A DNA stretch of 64,000 nucleotides from Brenneria roseae subsp. roseae (GCF_003115845.1 NZ_KZ819030.1:1-64000); one strand, 5' to 3'. Counted from the stretch's first letter, positions 15,615 to 28,114 are shown. Numbers and translations: made by a program. Notes: a model not told the origin generated them from the letters alone.

Positions 15615-17732
15615 TTACTTTTCCTCGCCGGCATGCGTCAACAGCCAGCAGTTATGAATCTGACGGTTTCGGGCGAAATCCTGTGATTGCGTAAGGGCGG
15701 TAATCTCTTTCACCGCCATTCCTAGCGCCGCCAATCCCGGCATATCCATCTGGAAGCCACGTTTATTGTTGGAAAACATGATCGTGCCACCGCGACGCAA
15801 CAGCCGCTTGAGATCTTTCATTAATGCCAGGTGATCGCGCTGAACATCAAAGGTATCTTCCATGCGTTTCGAATTCGAGAACGTCGGCGGATCGATAAAA
15901 ATAACGTCAAACTGTTCATTGGCTTCACGCAGCCACGACAGACAATCAGCATGAATCAAGCGATGCTGGCGTCCGGTCAGGCCGTTGACCCGCAGATTTT
16001 TTTCCGCCCACTCCAGATAAGTGCGCGACATATCCACCGTGGTGGTGGTTCGAGCCCCGCCCAGGCCGGCATGAACGCTGGCCGTACCGGTATAGGCAAA
16101 CAGGTTGAGGAAATCTTTCCCATTGCTCATTTCGCCCAGCATTTTGCGGGCAATACGGTGATCGAGGAACAGCCCGGTATCCAGATAATCGGTCAGGTTA
16201 ACCCACAGTTTGGCGTTATACTCTTCTATCAGCAAAAATTCGCCCTTTTGCGCCAGTTTCTCATACTGATTTTTTCCTTTCTGGCGTTCCCGGGTTTTCA
16301 GAATCAGTCGATTGGATGGCAGTTCCAACACGCTCAGCGTCGCATTAATCACATCAAACAGGCGCTGACGCGCTTTCTGTGCATCAATGGTTTTCGGCGG
16401 CGCATATTCCTGCACGACCACCCAACTACCGTAGCGATCGACCGCCACGTTGTACTCCGGCAGGTCAGCATCGTACAGACGATAACACTCAATCCCCTGC
16501 TGCTTCGCCCATTTCTCCAGCTTGCGCAGGTTTTTACGCAGGCGGTTGGCAAAATCCTCGGCAATTTGACCGCGGGTTTCGCTCTGGCACTCGGCAAGCT
16601 GATAATTTTTCTGCACACAGTCCAGCGGACCATTTTTAGCCTTGAACTGGCGCTCTGCACGCAATTGCAGACAGCTAAGCAGTTCCGGCGAGGCGCTGAA
16701 TAACGACAGTTGCCAGCCGCCAAAATCGCTTTTCATCTTGCGTCCCAGCAGGTTGTGCAGCGCGATCAATGCCGGTTCGCTTTCCAGACGCTCACCGTAT
16801 GGCGGGTTGCTGACTACCGTTCCTTTCGGCCCTTCTGGTAACGGATTCTGGATCTGAGCGGCATCTTTCACCGCAAAAGTGATTAATTCCGCAACGCCAG
16901 CACGACGGGCGTTGGCTTTGGCAATCTCAATCACCCGGCGATCGTTATCGGAGCCAAAAAAGCGAGAGGGGGTTTCACGCAGCCCCAAACGCGCCCGATT
17001 CTGCGCTTGCGCCGTCACATCACGCCACAGTTCGGCATCGTGCTGCAACCAGGCATTAAAGCCCCAATGGGTACGATGCAGGCCGGGCGCTCGATCGGCC
17101 GCGATCATCGCCGCCTCAATCAGGAGCGTACCGGAACCACACATCGGATCGACCATCGGCGTGCCTTGTTGCCAACCTGAACGCAGCACAATCGCCGCCG
17201 CCAGGTTTTCTTTCAGCGGGGCCAGGCCGGCCTGATCGCGATAACCACGCTGATGTAATCCTTCGCCACTCAGATCCAACGCGACACTGGCGGTGTCACG
17301 CTGTAAAAAGACATTGATGCGAATATCCGGCTGCTGTTTCGCCACATCCGGACGCTGTCCCGTTTTACGGCTGAAGCTGTCCACTATGGCATCTTTGACT
17401 TTCAACGCGCCATACTGGCTATTACGGATATCGTCGTTAGTGCCGGTGAAATGCACGGCAAACGTTTTATCGACGGTGAAAATCGTTGACCAGTCGATAG
17501 CCTGCACGCCGAGGTACAAATCCAAATCGCTATGCACCTTGAACTCGTTCAGCGGCAGCAAGATGCGTGATGCCAGGCGGCTCCACAGCAGACTTTGATA
17601 CAACAGGCGATTATCTCCCTGAAAATGTACCCCGCCTTGCACCACAGCACAGGCCTGAGCGCCCAGCGCTTCAAGTTCACTCTTTAATAGTTCTTCCAGA
17701 CCACGGGCCGTGCTGGCAAACAAAGCGTTCAT
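15615..17732 (-). CDS. rlmL: 23S rRNA m2G2445/m7G2069 methyltransferase RlmKL
   Basis: A fused bifunctional enzyme of 705 aa. The N-terminal THUMP domain and RlmL methyltransferase show [17 protein letters not shown] and the NPPYGERL catalytic motif; the C-terminal RlmK half shows the SAM-binding [18 protein letters not shown] and [14 protein letters not shown] 17732 gives [20 protein letters not shown], matching the family start; an upstream in-frame start (17765) adds 11 residues without support. It modifies helix 74 of 23S rRNA during 50S assembly. Divergent from ycbX, with promoters in 17733-17846. Confidence 0.95.
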   Translation of the reverse strand: MNALFASTARGLEELLKSELEALGAQACAVVQGGVHFQGDNRLLYQSLLWSRLASRILLPLNEFKVHSDLDLYLGVQAIDWSTIFTVDKTFAVHFTGTNDDIRNSQYGALKVKDAIVDSFSRKTGQRPDVAKQQPDIRINVFLQRDTASVALDLSGEGLHQRGYRDQAGLAPLKENLAAAIVLRSGWQQGTPMVDPMCGSGTLLIEAAMIAADRAPGLHRTHWGFNAWLQHDAELWRDVTAQAQNRARLGLRETPSRFFGSDNDRRVIEIAKANARRAGVAELITFAVKDAAQIQNPLPEGPKGTVVSNPPYGERLESEPALIALHNLLGRKMKSDFGGWQLSLFSASPELLSCLQLRAERQFKAKNGPLDCVQKNYQLAECQSETRGQIAEDFANRLRKNLRKLEKWAKQQGIECYRLYDADLPEYNVAVDRYGSWVVVQEYAPPKTIDAQKARQRLFDVINATLSVLELPSNRLILKTRERQKGKNQYEKLAQKGEFLLIEEYNAKLWVNLTDYLDTGLFLDHRIARKMLGEMSNGKDFLNLFAYTGTASVHAGLGGARTTTTVDMSRTYLEWAEKNLRVNGLTGRQHRLIHADCLSWLREANEQFDVIFIDPPTFSNSKRMEDTFDVQRDHLALMKDLKRLLRRGGTIMFSNNKRGFQMDMPGLAALGMAVKEITALTQSQDFARNRQIHNCWLLTHAGEEK

Positions 17733-17846
17733 ATCGTCACAATCACCAAAAGGAAATGGCACCAAAAAAGAAAATTGACGCGCATTATAGCTAATCCGGG
17801 ACGCTTGTCATAAAGTTGCCGTTTTACTTCTGCAAGGAACCGTTCA

Positions 17847-18950
17847 GTGATCGGCGTAACGCGGCTTTATATCCATCCGGTGAAATCCATGCGTGGTTTG
17901 CAATTGTCTCATGCTATGGCCTCCGCCAGCGGGTTGGCGCATGACAGAACTTTCATGATTACCGAGACCGATGGCACCTTTATTACTGCCCGCCAATATC
18001 CGCAAATGGTATTGTTCACTCCCGCACTGCTACCGGACGGGCTGTTCATCTCCGCACCGGATGGGCAAACCGCCAGCGTTCGCTTTACTGACTTCATTCC
18101 CACACCACAACCAACCGAAGTATGGGGTAATCACTTCACGTCGCAGATCGCCCCGGATGCGATTAACACCTGGCTGAGTGGCTATTTTCAACGCCAGGTA
18201 CAGCTGAGATGGGTCGGCGACGATCCATCGCGCCGGGTTAAGCAACACCCTGAAGTTCCCCTCTCTTTTGCCGATGGCTACCCGTATCTCCTGATCAACG
18301 AAGCGTCTTTTCAGGCACTGCGTCAGCGCTGCCCGGCCGGTATCAGGCTCGAGCAGTTTCGTCCCAATCTGGTGGTGACCGGCGCGCCGGCGTTTGCCGA
18401 AGATAGCTGGCAGACCGTGCGGATTGGCGATGTCATTTTTGATGTTGCCAAACCCTGTAGCCGTTGCGTGCTGACCACAGTCAGCATCGAGCGTGGCAGA
18501 AAGCATCCGTCCTCTGAGCCGCTGGCGACGTTACAATCCTTCCGCACCGCCGAAAACGGCGATGTCGACTTTGGTCAGAATCTGATTGCCAGGAACAGCG
18601 GAATTATTCGCGTTGGCGATACGTTGGAAGTCCTGACGACCAAACTGCCGCGTCTTTACGGTGCCGGCGACATTGCCGAGGGCATGACGGTCAAACCGCA
18701 AAGCGAACAAGCGATAACCATCCAATATCAGGGGAAAAACCTGCGGGGAAATAACCAGCAAATCCTGCTGGAACAACTGGAACAACAGGGAATTCGCGTG
18801 CCTTACTCGTGTCGTGCCGGAATATGCGGGTGCTGTAAGCTGACGCTGGTCAGCGGAGAGGTTTCAGCACTCAAGAAAAGTGCCATAGGGAAAAACGGCG
18901 CGATTCTCGCCTGTAGCTGTATTCCTCAGAGCGATATCAGCCTGCAATAA
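17847..18950 (+). CDS. ycbX: MOSC and 2Fe-2S domain protein YcbX
   Basis: Three domains: MOSC N-terminal barrel ([20 protein letters not shown]), MOSC domain with the CSRC cysteine motif ([13 protein letters not shown], about residue 210), and a C-terminal plant-type ferredoxin with [10 protein letters not shown] and a distal cysteine (ACSC). Length (367 aa) is normal. In E. coli YcbX is a molybdenum-cofactor enzyme that reduces N-hydroxylated bases such as 6-hydroxylaminopurine. Monocistronic and divergent from rlmKL; convergent with zapC, with only 20 bp between their stop codons. Confidence 0.93.
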   Translation: MIGVTRLYIHPVKSMRGLQLSHAMASASGLAHDRTFMITETDGTFITARQYPQMVLFTPALLPDGLFISAPDGQTASVRFTDFIPTPQPTEVWGNHFTSQIAPDAINTWLSGYFQRQVQLRWVGDDPSRRVKQHPEVPLSFADGYPYLLINEASFQALRQRCPAGIRLEQFRPNLVVTGAPAFAEDSWQTVRIGDVIFDVAKPCSRCVLTTVSIERGRKHPSSEPLATLQSFRTAENGDVDFGQNLIARNSGIIRVGDTLEVLTTKLPRLYGAGDIAEGMTVKPQSEQAITIQYQGKNLRGNNQQILLEQLEQQGIRVPYSCRAGICGCCKLTLVSGEVSALKKSAIGKNGAILACSCIPQSDISLQ

Positions 18951-18970
18951 TGGCGGTTATGCCAGAGGCG

Positions 18971-19540
18971 TTAAACGACTTTGGCATAATGGAACGCGGA
19001 GGACGTTTGTTCAGCCGTATGCTGCGCGGCGGCGGGCAATAATCTGTCATGCATGATTTTGATTGCATCACCCAATATCATCGTCTTCGCATTCAACGTT
19101 AATTGTTCCTGCGCCAGCAGACACAGGCTGGCTTTATCACCGGCCTCCGCCACCAGAAAACACGCCGCTTCCTGACTCTCGGTAACCTGCACCTGCACCA
19201 GATCTCCGGTCTGCGGCAAATAATCATTTGCGACATGCTGCTGAACAAAATGCCAGCTTTTCGGCATTAACGGCTTGAGAAAACGGCTGGCCACCAGCGC
19301 ATTTAATATTAACTCGCTTTGCAGCGAGCGATTTAATGCCATTTTCTGACATTTTTCGTTATAGGTAAAAAATAAAGCGGCATCTTCAACACAGAACGCG
19401 CATTCAATAAACGCATCCGGCGTCAACATTTTAGATGGAAAGCGCGAACGGAATAACATGCCATTTGCCAGATCCAACATCAGCCGATCGTGTTCGGTAT
19501 CAAAGTACCAGCGCCAGTTATCGTCGGGTTTTAACTTCAT
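18971..19540 (-). CDS. zapC: Cell-division Z-ring stabiliser ZapC
   Basis: From ATG 19540 ([20 protein letters not shown]) the product is 189 aa and matches ZapC throughout ([32 protein letters not shown]). An upstream in-frame start at 19618 would add 26 unrelated residues. ZapC binds FtsZ and promotes protofilament bundling at the division site. It lies between pyrD and ycbX exactly as in E. coli. No U-run terminator is clear; a TTATGCCA/TGGCATAA stem straddles its stop codon. Confidence 0.92.
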   Translation of the reverse strand: MKLKPDDNWRWYFDTEHDRLMLDLANGMLFRSRFPSKMLTPDAFIECAFCVEDAALFFTYNEKCQKMALNRSLQSELILNALVASRFLKPLMPKSWHFVQQHVANDYLPQTGDLVQVQVTESQEAACFLVAEAGDKASLCLLAQEQLTLNAKTMILGDAIKIMHDRLLPAAAQHTAEQTSSAFHYAKVV

Positions 19541-19730
19541 CTTATTTATCCCTCGCCTTTTGTTCTTCCGTTCTTTCGTTAAAAAAGAACCAGAATCAGA
19601 AATGACTGATTGCAACATGCTGCAATAAAAAACCAGGTCGATGCTGATAGTTTATTAACGCAAACGGATAAAATATAGACTAGCCGGGGGAATAAATAAA
19701 CCCCCGGAGATAAATGAAAGGCAGAAATAA

Positions 19731-20741
19731 TTAAATATGTGTAACGATATCTTTTATCAGACCCGGTCCGCGGAAAATAAAGCCGGAATAAATCTGAATC
19801 AATGTCGCTCCGGCATCCAATTTCTCGCGCGCCGCCATCAGGGAATCAATACCGCCGACACCGATAATAGGTAAACGACCGGATAATTCCTGCGATAAGC
19901 GACGAATAATTTCCGTGCTGTGCAATTGTAAAGGCCGACCGCTTAATCCGCCGGTCTGCCCGCAATGATTTAATCCCTGAACCAGTTTTCTGTCGAGCGT
20001 GGTATTGGTAGCAATAACACCATCAATGTTATGGCGCACCAGACTATCTGCAATCTGGATCAATTCTTCTTCAGAAAGATCCGGCGCGATCTTTACTGCC
20101 ACCGGAACATATTTCTGATACTTAGTCTGTAATTCGGATTGCTTATTTTTTATTGATTGCAAAAGATCGTCCAGCGCTTCCCCATATTGCAGACTACGCA
20201 GTCCCGGTGTATTTGGTGAAGAGATGTTGATCGCGATATAGCCCGCATGAGGATAAATTTTATCCATGCAGATCAAATAATCGTCCTTCCCCTGCTCTAC
20301 CGGCGTATCTTTATTTTTTCCGATATTGATCCCTAATACGCCGCCAAAACGTGTCTTTTTCACATTCTCAACCAGATAATCCACACCCTTATTATTGAAA
20401 CCCATCCGGTTAATTAACCCTTCCGCTTCAACAATTCTGAATAATCTCGGTTTATCATTACCGGGTTGAGGGCGAGGCGTAACGGTTCCAACCTCAATAA
20501 ATCCGAATCCCATCGCCCCTAACGCATCAATACATTCTCCGTCTTTATCAAGACCGGCAGCCAAACCCAGCGGATTTTTAAATGACAGCCCCATACAGGT
20601 GACCGGTTTGGTAGGAACAGACTGACGGACGAGAAATTCAAACGGCGTGTTGGTGATACGGCGTAATTGTTGAAAGGTCAGCTCATGAGCTCGTTCTGGA
20701 TCGAGCTGAAATAACGCTTTCCTGATAACGGGATAGAACAT
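19731..20741 (-). CDS. pyrD: Dihydroorotate dehydrogenase (quinone), class 2
   Basis: From ATG 20741 ([20 protein letters not shown]) the product is 336 aa, the E. coli length. It has the membrane-associating N-terminal helices, the FMN-binding barrel ([32 protein letters not shown]), [14 protein letters not shown] with the catalytic serine of class 2 enzymes, and GVGGIDS near the phosphate site. It oxidises dihydroorotate to orotate in pyrimidine synthesis, passing electrons to quinone. The longer start at 20798 is not supported. A PurR-like operator lies upstream. Confidence 0.95.
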   Translation of the reverse strand: MFYPVIRKALFQLDPERAHELTFQQLRRITNTPFEFLVRQSVPTKPVTCMGLSFKNPLGLAAGLDKDGECIDALGAMGFGFIEVGTVTPRPQPGNDKPRLFRIVEAEGLINRMGFNNKGVDYLVENVKKTRFGGVLGINIGKNKDTPVEQGKDDYLICMDKIYPHAGYIAINISSPNTPGLRSLQYGEALDDLLQSIKNKQSELQTKYQKYVPVAVKIAPDLSEEELIQIADSLVRHNIDGVIATNTTLDRKLVQGLNHCGQTGGLSGRPLQLHSTEIIRRLSQELSGRLPIIGVGGIDSLMAAREKLDAGATLIQIYSGFIFRGPGLIKDIVTHI

Positions 20742-20828
20742 ATCGTCTCCTGGGATCCCAATCGCAAATAAACAAAGTCGGAATACGGTTTCGCGCACGG
20801 GCGTGATGGTAATTCTATCGCAGCGGAA

Positions 20829-20844
20829 AGTAAAACGTTTGCGG
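20829..20844 (-). promoter_or_regulatory. Candidate PurR operator upstream of pyrD
   Basis: On the minus strand CCGCAAACGTTTTACT agrees at 13 of 16 positions with the PurR consensus ACGCAAACGTTTTCGT. It lies about 90 bp upstream of the pyrD start, the position of the known PurR site in E. coli pyrD. The palindromic core (GCAAACGTTT) is intact. Confidence 0.72.
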
Positions 20845-20869
20845 AGCAGGGAAAAGGCAGTATGACGAT

Positions 20870-20904
20870 AGCCACGCGCGACCTGGCGTAATGCGCGCGT
20901 GGCT
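20870..20904. terminator. GC-rich hairpin after pepN
   Basis: AGCCACGCGCG pairs with CGCGCGTGGCT (11-bp perfect stem, 13-nt loop), 22 bp past the pepN stop. The T-run (TTTTT) is on the plus-strand side, so as a minus-strand pepN terminator it is imperfect. Confidence 0.55.
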
Positions 20905-20926
20905 TTTTCGGTCTGATAAAACAGCG

Positions 20927-23542
20927 TTAATCTCTCAGCGCTTTACCGATCTTCTCGAACAGATCGCCTGACAGATTCTCCAACGCTTTCAACTGCTCCA
21001 GCGACTCACGCATCAACGCCTGCCGCCCGGCATCGTAGCGTTTCAAGCGGATCAATGGCTCGATCAACCGCGCCGCGACCTGTGGATTGCGGGTATTCAA
21101 GTCGATCAGGACCTCCGTCAGGAAACGGTAGCCGCTGCCATCTCCGGCGTGGAAAGCCGCAGGATTGGAAGCCGCAAACGCGCCAACCAACGAACGCAGA
21201 CGGTTAGGATTATTCAGGCTGAACGAACGATGCCGCAGCAGCTCTCGTACCCTGGCAAGCACGTCCGCAGCCGGACTGGTCGCCTGCAAGGTAAACCACT
21301 TGTCCATAACCAGACCATCCTGATGCCAGCGCTCATCAAACCGGGACAACAATTCCTCACGGCACGGCAACTGAGCATTCACCGCGGCGGACAATGCCGC
21401 CAGCGAATCGGTCATGTTGTCAGCCTGAGCAAACTGAGTCGTTACCAGCTTGTCGGCCTGCGCCTCATCGCCAAATGCCAGATAATGCAGACAGACATTG
21501 CGCAGAGCACGTTTGCCAATATCCTCATGCTCGATTCGATACTGAGAGGCATGATTAACGTGATAAACCGCCAGCCATTCATCAGCCATCTCTTTTGCCA
21601 TCGCCCGCACAATACCATCGCGCACGGCGGCAATGGCGGCGGGATCGATAACGTCAAACAGTTCGGCGATCTCATTTTCACTGGGCAAGGTCAGGATCTG
21701 GGATGCCAGCATCGGATCCAGTTTATCATCCAGCAATACCCCCCGAAACGCATCAACCACGTGCATCGGTAAGGAAAGCGCCTGCTTCTGCTGATAGCGG
21801 GAAACGTTCAGACGAATATAATTAGCCAACAGACTTTGTGCCGCATCCCAGCGGGAAAACGCATTGCTGGCGTGGCGCATCAGGAAAGTCAGTTGCGCAT
21901 CGCTCCAGGCATAATTCAGTTTTACCGGAGCGGAAAACTCACGTAATAAAGAAGGAACTGGCTGGCAGGGAACCCGATCGAAAATAAAGGTTTGCTCAGA
22001 TTCCGTAACATTTAATACCGGGGACAGCAGTTGCCCATCTTTCTGTAACGGGATCGCCTGTCCTTGCTGATCGTACAGTTCAATATCCAATGGAATATGC
22101 AACGGCAGCTTGGGCTGCTTATCTGCGCCCGCCGGCGTCATCTGGCTGACGCTCAACAGGTATTGCTGTGTTTGCGGATCATAATCATCACGGATGGTCA
22201 GCACTGGCGTACCCGACTGGCTGTACCAGCGCCGGAACTGGGTGAGATCCACGCCGGAGGCATCTTCCATCGCCTGGACAAAATCATCGCAGGTGGCGGC
22301 GCTGCCATCATGACGTTCGAAATAGAGGCGCATCCCGGCCTGGAATTTCTCTTCACCTAATAAGGTATGCATCATACGGATCACTTCCGATCCCTTTTCA
22401 TACACGGTCAGGGTATAGAAGTTGTTCATTTCTATTACCTGATCGGGACGAATCGGATGCGACATCGGGCCGGCGTCCTCCGCGAACTGGGCTCCACGCA
22501 TAACACGCACATTATCAATACGGTTCACCGGACGTGAGCCTAGATCCGAACTGAATTCCTGATCGCGGAACACCGTCAGCCCTTCTTTCAGACTGAGCTG
22601 GAACCAATCGCGGCAGGTGACGCGGTTGCCCGTCCAGTTATGGAAATACTCGTGACCGATGACCGCTTCAATATTCAGATAATCTTTATCCGTGGCCGTT
22701 TCCGCTTTGGCCAGCACATACTTGGAGTTGAAAACGTTCAACCCTTTGTTTTCCATGGCTCCCATATTGAAGAAGTCCACGGCCACAATCATATAGATAT
22801 CGAGGTCATACTCGAGGCCAAAACGGGTTTCATCCCACTTCATGGCATTCTGCAATGAAGTCATCGCCCAGCCAGCGCGATCGAGATTGCCGCGATCAAC
22901 GTAGAGTTCCAACGCCACATCACGGCCGGAACGCGTGGTAAAACTATCCCGGAGCACATCAAAATCACCGGCGACCAGCGCAAACAGATAACACGGTTTA
23001 GGGAACGGATCCTGCCATTCAATCCAGTGACGACCGCCTTCCAGATCGCCCTGGGCGATACGGTTGCCGTTGGACAACAAATAGGGATAGCGGGACTTGT
23101 CGGCAGTAATGCGCGTGGTAAATTTGGCCAGCACGTCCGGACGGTCGAGATAATAGGTTATATGGCGGAAACCTTCAGCTTCACACTGGGTACACAGCGC
23201 CTCGCCGGACTGATAGAGCCCTTCCAGCGCACTGTTGGCCGCCGGATTAATATCGGTTTCGATACTGAGCGTAAATCTGGCAGGCAGCTTCGTCAGTACC
23301 AGACCGTCATCCTGTGGTTCATAATGCGGCCACGCCACGCCATCAACGCTCAGGCTCACCAGCGTCAGACCTTCGCCATCCAGCTTGAGCGGCGCTCCCA
23401 CCTCTCCTTGCAGTACCACCTTACTTACTGCTTTTACACGCGTTTTCTCCGCATGCAGATCAAAATCCAGAGCAATATCCGTGATGGTATAATCCGGCGC
23501 GCGATAATCGTGGCGATATTTCACTTGCAGCTGTTGATTCAT
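20927..23542 (-). CDS. pepN: Aminopeptidase N
   Basis: An M1-family zinc metallopeptidase of 871 aa from ATG 23542 ([20 protein letters not shown]). It contains the GAMENKGL exopeptidase motif and the [18 protein letters not shown] zinc site (HExxH plus the downstream Glu in LKEGLTVF), followed by the long alpha-helical C-terminal domain. It removes N-terminal residues from cytosolic peptides and is the main alanyl aminopeptidase in E. coli. The start at 23563 would add seven residues with a worse ribosome site. Neighbours pyrD and pncB are as in E. coli. Confidence 0.96.
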   Translation of the reverse strand: MNQQLQVKYRHDYRAPDYTITDIALDFDLHAEKTRVKAVSKVVLQGEVGAPLKLDGEGLTLVSLSVDGVAWPHYEPQDDGLVLTKLPARFTLSIETDINPAANSALEGLYQSGEALCTQCEAEGFRHITYYLDRPDVLAKFTTRITADKSRYPYLLSNGNRIAQGDLEGGRHWIEWQDPFPKPCYLFALVAGDFDVLRDSFTTRSGRDVALELYVDRGNLDRAGWAMTSLQNAMKWDETRFGLEYDLDIYMIVAVDFFNMGAMENKGLNVFNSKYVLAKAETATDKDYLNIEAVIGHEYFHNWTGNRVTCRDWFQLSLKEGLTVFRDQEFSSDLGSRPVNRIDNVRVMRGAQFAEDAGPMSHPIRPDQVIEMNNFYTLTVYEKGSEVIRMMHTLLGEEKFQAGMRLYFERHDGSAATCDDFVQAMEDASGVDLTQFRRWYSQSGTPVLTIRDDYDPQTQQYLLSVSQMTPAGADKQPKLPLHIPLDIELYDQQGQAIPLQKDGQLLSPVLNVTESEQTFIFDRVPCQPVPSLLREFSAPVKLNYAWSDAQLTFLMRHASNAFSRWDAAQSLLANYIRLNVSRYQQKQALSLPMHVVDAFRGVLLDDKLDPMLASQILTLPSENEIAELFDVIDPAAIAAVRDGIVRAMAKEMADEWLAVYHVNHASQYRIEHEDIGKRALRNVCLHYLAFGDEAQADKLVTTQFAQADNMTDSLAALSAAVNAQLPCREELLSRFDERWHQDGLVMDKWFTLQATSPAADVLARVRELLRHRSFSLNNPNRLRSLVGAFAASNPAAFHAGDGSGYRFLTEVLIDLNTRNPQVAARLIEPLIRLKRYDAGRQALMRESLEQLKALENLSGDLFEKIGKALRD

Positions 23543-23638
23543 ATAACGTTTCCATCTCCTCATAAGCTTCAGGAATGAAGTCTATTCCTGTTACGTCGAT
23601 GTTACCAAGACAATATAATGATAAATTCCGTCATCTAC

Positions 23639-23759
23639 TCAATAGATTTCGAGTGGCAAGAAAGCGGTTGGCGGTCGCGCCGAAGAGACAAAGCCTAGAA
23701 AGGGACCCAGAATAATTAAGTGTAGCCAACGTACCTGCGTTTGGAAGATGACAGGTATA
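23639..23759. repeat. Imperfect palindromic intergenic repeat, copy 1 (about 120 bp)
   Basis: The left arm ATTTCGAGTGGCAAGAAAGC..GTTGGC is an imperfect inverted copy of the right arm GCCAAC..ACCTGCG..GGAAGATGACAGGTAT. The arms surround a less palindromic middle. The same arms occur in shortened form at 43511-43577. The layout and words (TTTCGAGTTGCAG type; GCCAACGCACCTGCAACTT type) resemble a dispersed palindromic element that I recall from Yersinia, Serratia and Pectobacterium. The remaining 23543-23894 gap holds only the pncB and pepN promoter regions. Confidence 0.65.
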
Positions 23760-23894
23760 GCACGTTTAAATCTCGCCTCTGGCGCCCCATTATGTTGTGA
23801 TAAGGTAAAGAAATGGGAATCAAGGTATACTGACCGAACCTTGCCGATTGTCCTGAAAGTGGATATGCGTCTAACGAGGATGCTGTAACGCATT

Positions 23895-25100
23895 ATGACT
23901 TTGCACACTTCCCCGATTCTAACTTCATTGCTGGATACCGATGCTTACAAGCTGCATATGCAGCAAGCCGTGTATCACCATTATTACCATGTCGATGTTG
24001 CGGCTGAATTCCGCTGTCGCGGTGATGAATTGTTGGGAATCTATGCTGAAGAGATAACCGAGCAGGTTGCTCTTATGCGCTTTTTGTCGCTGAGCGATGA
24101 AGAGTTTAACTACCTTTCTTCCCTGCCCTTCTTCAAGCAGGATTACCTGAACTGGCTGAGAACATTTCGTTTCAATCCACAGCAGGTAAGCATCAGGAAT
24201 AACCACGGTAAGCTGGATATTCGTATTGCCGGGCCATGGCGGGAAGTCATCCTGTGGGAAGTGCCTCTGCTGGCGGTGATCAGCGAAGTGGTCCACCGGA
24301 ACCGCTCTTCGCAGGTCGAAGCCGAGCAAGCGATTGCACAGCTTGATAAAACGCTGGCCCATTTCCGGCAGATCAGCGCCGATATGGACATCAGCCAGTT
24401 CAAGCTCATGGATTTTGGTACCCGCCGCCGCTTTTCACGCGACGTTCAATACCGGATCGTCAGCAAGCTGCAATCCGAGTTTCCGTATCTCATCGGCACC
24501 AGCAACTATGATTTGGCTCGCCGTTTAAAACTGACGCCCGTTGGTACTCAGGCTCACGAATGGTTCCAGGCTCATCAACAAATCAGTCCGGTACTTGCCA
24601 ACAGCCAGCGTGCGGCGTTGCAGATGTGGTTAAACGAATACCCCAATCAACTGGGCATTGCGCTGACTGACTGCATTACCATGGATGCCTTCCTGCGCGA
24701 TTTTGATACCCGCTTTGCCGAATCCTATCAAGGGTTACGCCATGACTCTGGTGACCCGGTCGATTGGGGAGAAAAAGCGATTACCCATTATCAGCGTTTA
24801 CACATTGATCCGATGAGTAAAACGCTGGTGTTTTCCGATAATCTGAATCTTGATAAAGCGCTCAGGCTATATCGTCACTTCTGGCCGCGTATCAATCTGG
24901 TATTTGGTATCGGTACTCGTCTGACGTGCGATATTCCGGGAATAACGCCATTGAACATCGTCATCAAACTGGTGGAGTGCAATGGTAAACCGGTCGCAAA
25001 ACTTTCCGATAGCCCGGGAAAAACGATTTGTCAGGATCAGGCCTTTGTGTGTGAATTGCGCAAAGCATTCGCTCTGCCCCGCATAAGAAAAGCCAGTTAA
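23895..25100 (+). CDS. pncB: Nicotinate phosphoribosyltransferase
   Basis: A 401-aa enzyme of the NAPRTase family: [20 protein letters not shown] at the N-terminus, [30 protein letters not shown] with the histidine-bearing region [12 protein letters not shown] (autophosphorylation site in the family), and [14 protein letters not shown] binding the PRPP/phosphate. It makes nicotinate mononucleotide from nicotinate and PRPP with ATP hydrolysis in the NAD salvage pathway. It is divergent from pepN and upstream of asnS, as in E. coli. No NadR-type operator could be picked out. Confidence 0.95.
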   Translation: MTLHTSPILTSLLDTDAYKLHMQQAVYHHYYHVDVAAEFRCRGDELLGIYAEEITEQVALMRFLSLSDEEFNYLSSLPFFKQDYLNWLRTFRFNPQQVSIRNNHGKLDIRIAGPWREVILWEVPLLAVISEVVHRNRSSQVEAEQAIAQLDKTLAHFRQISADMDISQFKLMDFGTRRRFSRDVQYRIVSKLQSEFPYLIGTSNYDLARRLKLTPVGTQAHEWFQAHQQISPVLANSQRAALQMWLNEYPNQLGIALTDCITMDAFLRDFDTRFAESYQGLRHDSGDPVDWGEKAITHYQRLHIDPMSKTLVFSDNLNLDKALRLYRHFWPRINLVFGIGTRLTCDIPGITPLNIVIKLVECNGKPVAKLSDSPGKTICQDQAFVCELRKAFALPRIRKAS

Positions 25101-25145
25101 TGCCTGTTGACCAGGCCGAGACTGCCTAACTTTTAGTCCGGATAA

Positions 25146-25177
25146 GCCGGAATGCGTAAAACTTATTGCATTCCGGC
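25146..25177 (+). terminator. Hairpin after pncB
   Basis: GCCGGAATGC / GCATTCCGGC is a perfect 10-bp stem with a 12-nt loop, 45 bp after the pncB stop. The following bases (GATTTCTGCTT) are only weakly T-rich, so it may be a modest terminator. Confidence 0.6.
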
Positions 25178-25279
25178 GATTTCTGCTTGTGTCCTGCTCG
25201 ACGGCAAGTAACATAGCAATTCACCCGTTTCCGGGTCATCCACTGTTTCTAAACAATAGTTAATTGAAGAGAGAATTTT

Positions 25280-26680
25280 ATGAGCGTAGTGCCTGTAGTC
25301 GACGTACTGCAAGGCCGTGTTGCCGTTGACAGCGAAGTCACCGTGCGCGGCTGGGTACGTACCCGGAGAGATTCTAAAGCCGGTATCTCCTTTGTTGCCG
25401 TTTATGACGGCTCCTGCTTTAATCCATTACAGGCTGTCGTTAATAATAATCTCTCCAATTACCAGAATGACGTCCTGCGCCTGACCACAGGTTGTTCCGT
25501 GGAAGTGACGGGCAAAGTCGTAGCATCCCCAGGCGAAGGCCAAAGTTTTGAGTTGCAGGCATCCCAGATCAACGTGGTTGGCTGGATTGACGATCCAGAT
25601 ACTTACCCCATGGCCGCAAAACGCCACAGCATCGAATACCTGCGTGAAGTGGCGCATTTGCGTCCGCGCACCAATCTGATCGGCGCCGTTGCCCGTGTTC
25701 GTCATACGCTGGCTCAGGCCATTCACCGTTTCTTTCATGAAAATGGTTACTTTTGGGTGTCAACACCGCTGATTACGGCTTCCGATACGGAAGGCGCAGG
25801 TGAAATGTTCCGCGTTTCCACCCTCGATCTGGAAAATTTGCCGCGTACTGAGCAAGGCAAGGTAGATTTCAGCGAAGACTTTTTTGGCAAAGAAGCGTTT
25901 CTTACCGTATCGGGCCAGTTGAACGGCGAAACCTATGCGTGCGCGCTCTCCAAAGTGTATACCTTTGGCCCAACGTTCCGCGCAGAAAACTCCAATACCA
26001 GCCGTCATCTGGCTGAATTCTGGATGATAGAGCCGGAAGTCGCTTTCGCTTCACTGGATGATATTGCCGGTCTGGCCGAAAACTTGTTGAAGTATGTTTT
26101 TAAAGCCGTTCTTGATGAGCGTGCGGATGATATGGCGTTCTTCGCTGAGCGCGTAGATAAAGAAGCGATCAGCCGTTTGAAAAGCTTTATCACCTCTGAT
26201 TTTGCTCAGGTCGACTATACCGACGCCGTAGAAATATTGCTGAACTGCGGTCAACAGTTTGAAAACCCGGTTTACTGGGGCGTTGATCTCTCTTCCGAAC
26301 ACGAGCGTTATCTGGCGGAGAAACATTTCAAAGCCCCCGTTGTGGTTAAAAACTACCCGAAAGACATCAAGGCATTCTATATGCGTATGAACAGCGACGG
26401 TAAAACCGTTGCCGCCATGGATGTGCTGGCGCCGGGAATTGGTGAAATCATCGGCGGTTCTCAGCGTGAAGAGCGTCTTGAGCAGTTGGATAGCCGTATG
26501 GAAGCGATGGGACTGAATAAAGAAGATTACTGGTGGTATCGCGATCTGCGCCGTTACGGCACCATTCCACATTCTGGATTTGGATTGGGATTTGAACGCC
26601 TGATCGCTTATGTTACTGGCGTACAAAATGTGCGCGATGTTATTCCGTTTCCACGCACGCCGAGGAACGCCAGTTTCTAA
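25280..26680 (+). CDS. asnS: Asparaginyl-tRNA synthetase
   Basis: A class IIb aminoacyl-tRNA synthetase of 466 aa. The N-terminal OB-fold anticodon-binding domain ([20 protein letters not shown]) is followed by the catalytic core with motif 2 ([20 protein letters not shown], FRxE present) and motif 3 ([20 protein letters not shown]). It charges tRNA-Asn with asparagine using ATP. A GAGAGAA ribosome site precedes the ATG. It is followed by a strong terminator, so it is its own transcription unit. Confidence 0.97.
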   Translation: MSVVPVVDVLQGRVAVDSEVTVRGWVRTRRDSKAGISFVAVYDGSCFNPLQAVVNNNLSNYQNDVLRLTTGCSVEVTGKVVASPGEGQSFELQASQINVVGWIDDPDTYPMAAKRHSIEYLREVAHLRPRTNLIGAVARVRHTLAQAIHRFFHENGYFWVSTPLITASDTEGAGEMFRVSTLDLENLPRTEQGKVDFSEDFFGKEAFLTVSGQLNGETYACALSKVYTFGPTFRAENSNTSRHLAEFWMIEPEVAFASLDDIAGLAENLLKYVFKAVLDERADDMAFFAERVDKEAISRLKSFITSDFAQVDYTDAVEILLNCGQQFENPVYWGVDLSSEHERYLAEKHFKAPVVVKNYPKDIKAFYMRMNSDGKTVAAMDVLAPGIGEIIGGSQREERLEQLDSRMEAMGLNKEDYWWYRDLRRYGTIPHSGFGLGFERLIAYVTGVQNVRDVIPFPRTPRNASF

Positions 26681-26721
26681 ATAAAAATTTAATATAAGTA
26701 AAACAAATATGTAGAAAAGGA

Positions 26722-26749
26722 GAGTCGGGTTTCCCGACTCTTTTTTTTT
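26722..26749 (+). terminator. asnS rho-independent terminator
   Basis: GAGTCGGG-TTT-CCCGACTC followed by nine T residues, 42 bp after the stop codon. Confidence 0.93.
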
Positions 26750-26779
26750 AATTTTAGGGCTGCCTCACAAAGTTCCCTA

Positions 26780-26812
26780 AAATTTACATTTTGTAATACA
26801 AATTTTCCATTG
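26780..26812 (+). promoter_or_regulatory. Candidate OmpR-binding site upstream of the porin gene
   Basis: TTTACATTTTGTAATACAAA followed by TTTTCCATTGGTTAC resembles the E. coli ompF F-boxes (TTTACTTTTGGTTACATATT type) and lies about 165-190 bp before the porin start. The 26681-26974 gap also carries a long leader. The site is predicted by similarity only. Confidence 0.5.
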
Positions 26813-26974
26813 GTTACTCGATTGAGAACTTAGTAGCATTTTCGGGGTGGATTAACTGGCGAGTGAATGGAAAACTGCGTTCAGACACAGGAAGACACCA
26901 AACTTTCAGGAACGTTCCGTAAGGAATTTTTTATGGCAGTGGCAGGTGTCTGAATAACACCAATGAGGGTAATA

Positions 26975-28042
26975 ATGATGAAACGCAATATTCTTGCAGT
27001 GGTAATCCCAGTTCTGTTAGCCGCAGGCGCAGCAAACGCTGCTGAAGTATATAACAAAGACGGTAACAAGCTGGACCTGTACGGTCGAGTAACTGCTCTG
27101 CATTACTTCGCAGATGACAATAGCCAGAACAGTGATGGCGATCAGACTTATGCTCGTCTCGGTTTCAAAGGCGAAACGCAAATTAACGATCTGCTGACTG
27201 GCTATGGTCGTTTTGAATATCAGTTTAACGGTAGCCAGCCTGAATCTACTAGCGGTACCGCTGACAAAACCCGTTTTGCCTTTGCTGGTTTGAAATATGG
27301 CGACTTCGGTTCTTTTGATTACGGTCGTAACTTGGGTATCGTGTACGACGGTCTCTCTTACACCGACGTTCTGCCGGAATTCGGTGGCGATTCTACATAT
27401 ACCGACAACTTAACTCAGCGTGTTACAGGTGTAGCCACCTATCGTAACAGCAACTTTTTCGGTCTGGTTGACGGTCTGAGCTTCGGCCTGCAATATCAGG
27501 GCAAAAATGAAGGTTCTCGTGCCATTAACAAACAGAATGGCGACGGTTGGGGTACTTCACTGGCTTATGAATCTGAAATCGGTATCGGTGCAACTGCATC
27601 TTACGGTTCTTATGACCGCACCAACCTTCAACAACAAGGCGGTGAAGGTTCAAGAGCTGAGGCTTGGGCTACCGGCCTGAAATATGACGCCAACAACGTA
27701 TATCTGGCAGCTACTTATGGCCAATACCGTAACCTGACTTATGTTGGCGCAGCTAATACTGCATATGCAGACAAAACCAAAGTATTCGAAGCCGTTGCTC
27801 AATATACCTTTGATTTTGGTTTGACACCTTCTCTGGCTTATGTTTCCTCCAAAGCTAAAGATGACTCTAATGGTAACAATGCATACGTAACTAAATACGT
27901 CAGCGTTGCCGCAACTTACGCATTCAACAAAAATATATCTACCTATGTTGAATACGATATCAACCTGATCGATTCCGATAAAGACACCTACAGTGCTGGT
28001 ACAGACGATACCGTTGCTGTTGGTCTGGTTTATCAGTTCTAA
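26975..28042 (+). CDS. ompF: General porin (OmpF/OmpC family)
   Basis: A Gram-negative trimeric porin of about 355 aa. The signal peptide [22 protein letters not shown] ends before [20 protein letters not shown]. Typical porin elements follow: [21 protein letters not shown], the loop-3 region ([21 protein letters not shown]), and the C-terminal GLVYQF ending in Phe as required for BAM insertion. Start 26975/26978 follows GAGGG; the ATG at 26963 is too far upstream. Its position between asnS and aspC is that of E. coli ompF. The leader contains OmpR-like boxes. Confidence 0.92.
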   Translation: MMKRNILAVVIPVLLAAGAANAAEVYNKDGNKLDLYGRVTALHYFADDNSQNSDGDQTYARLGFKGETQINDLLTGYGRFEYQFNGSQPESTSGTADKTRFAFAGLKYGDFGSFDYGRNLGIVYDGLSYTDVLPEFGGDSTYTDNLTQRVTGVATYRNSNFFGLVDGLSFGLQYQGKNEGSRAINKQNGDGWGTSLAYESEIGIGATASYGSYDRTNLQQQGGEGSRAEAWATGLKYDANNVYLAATYGQYRNLTYVGAANTAYADKTKVFEAVAQYTFDFGLTPSLAYVSSKAKDDSNGNNAYVTKYVSVAATYAFNKNISTYVEYDINLIDSDKDTYSAGTDDTVAVGLVYQF

Positions 28043-28085
28043 GTTGATTATGCCTCGTGTAACGGTTTAACCGTTTATCGTGCGG

Positions 28086-28114
28086 AAAAGACAGGGCTTC
28101 GTCCCTGTCTTTTT
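28086..28114 (+). terminator. Porin gene terminator
   Basis: AAAAGACAGGG-CTTCGT-CCCTGTCTTTT with trailing T residues, 43 bp after the stop codon. Confidence 0.92.

Noticed and set aside
15831-16703. A 290-aa plus-strand ORF opposite rlmKL
   Set aside because: Antisense shadow with no recognisable domain; the minus strand encodes a fully conserved enzyme.
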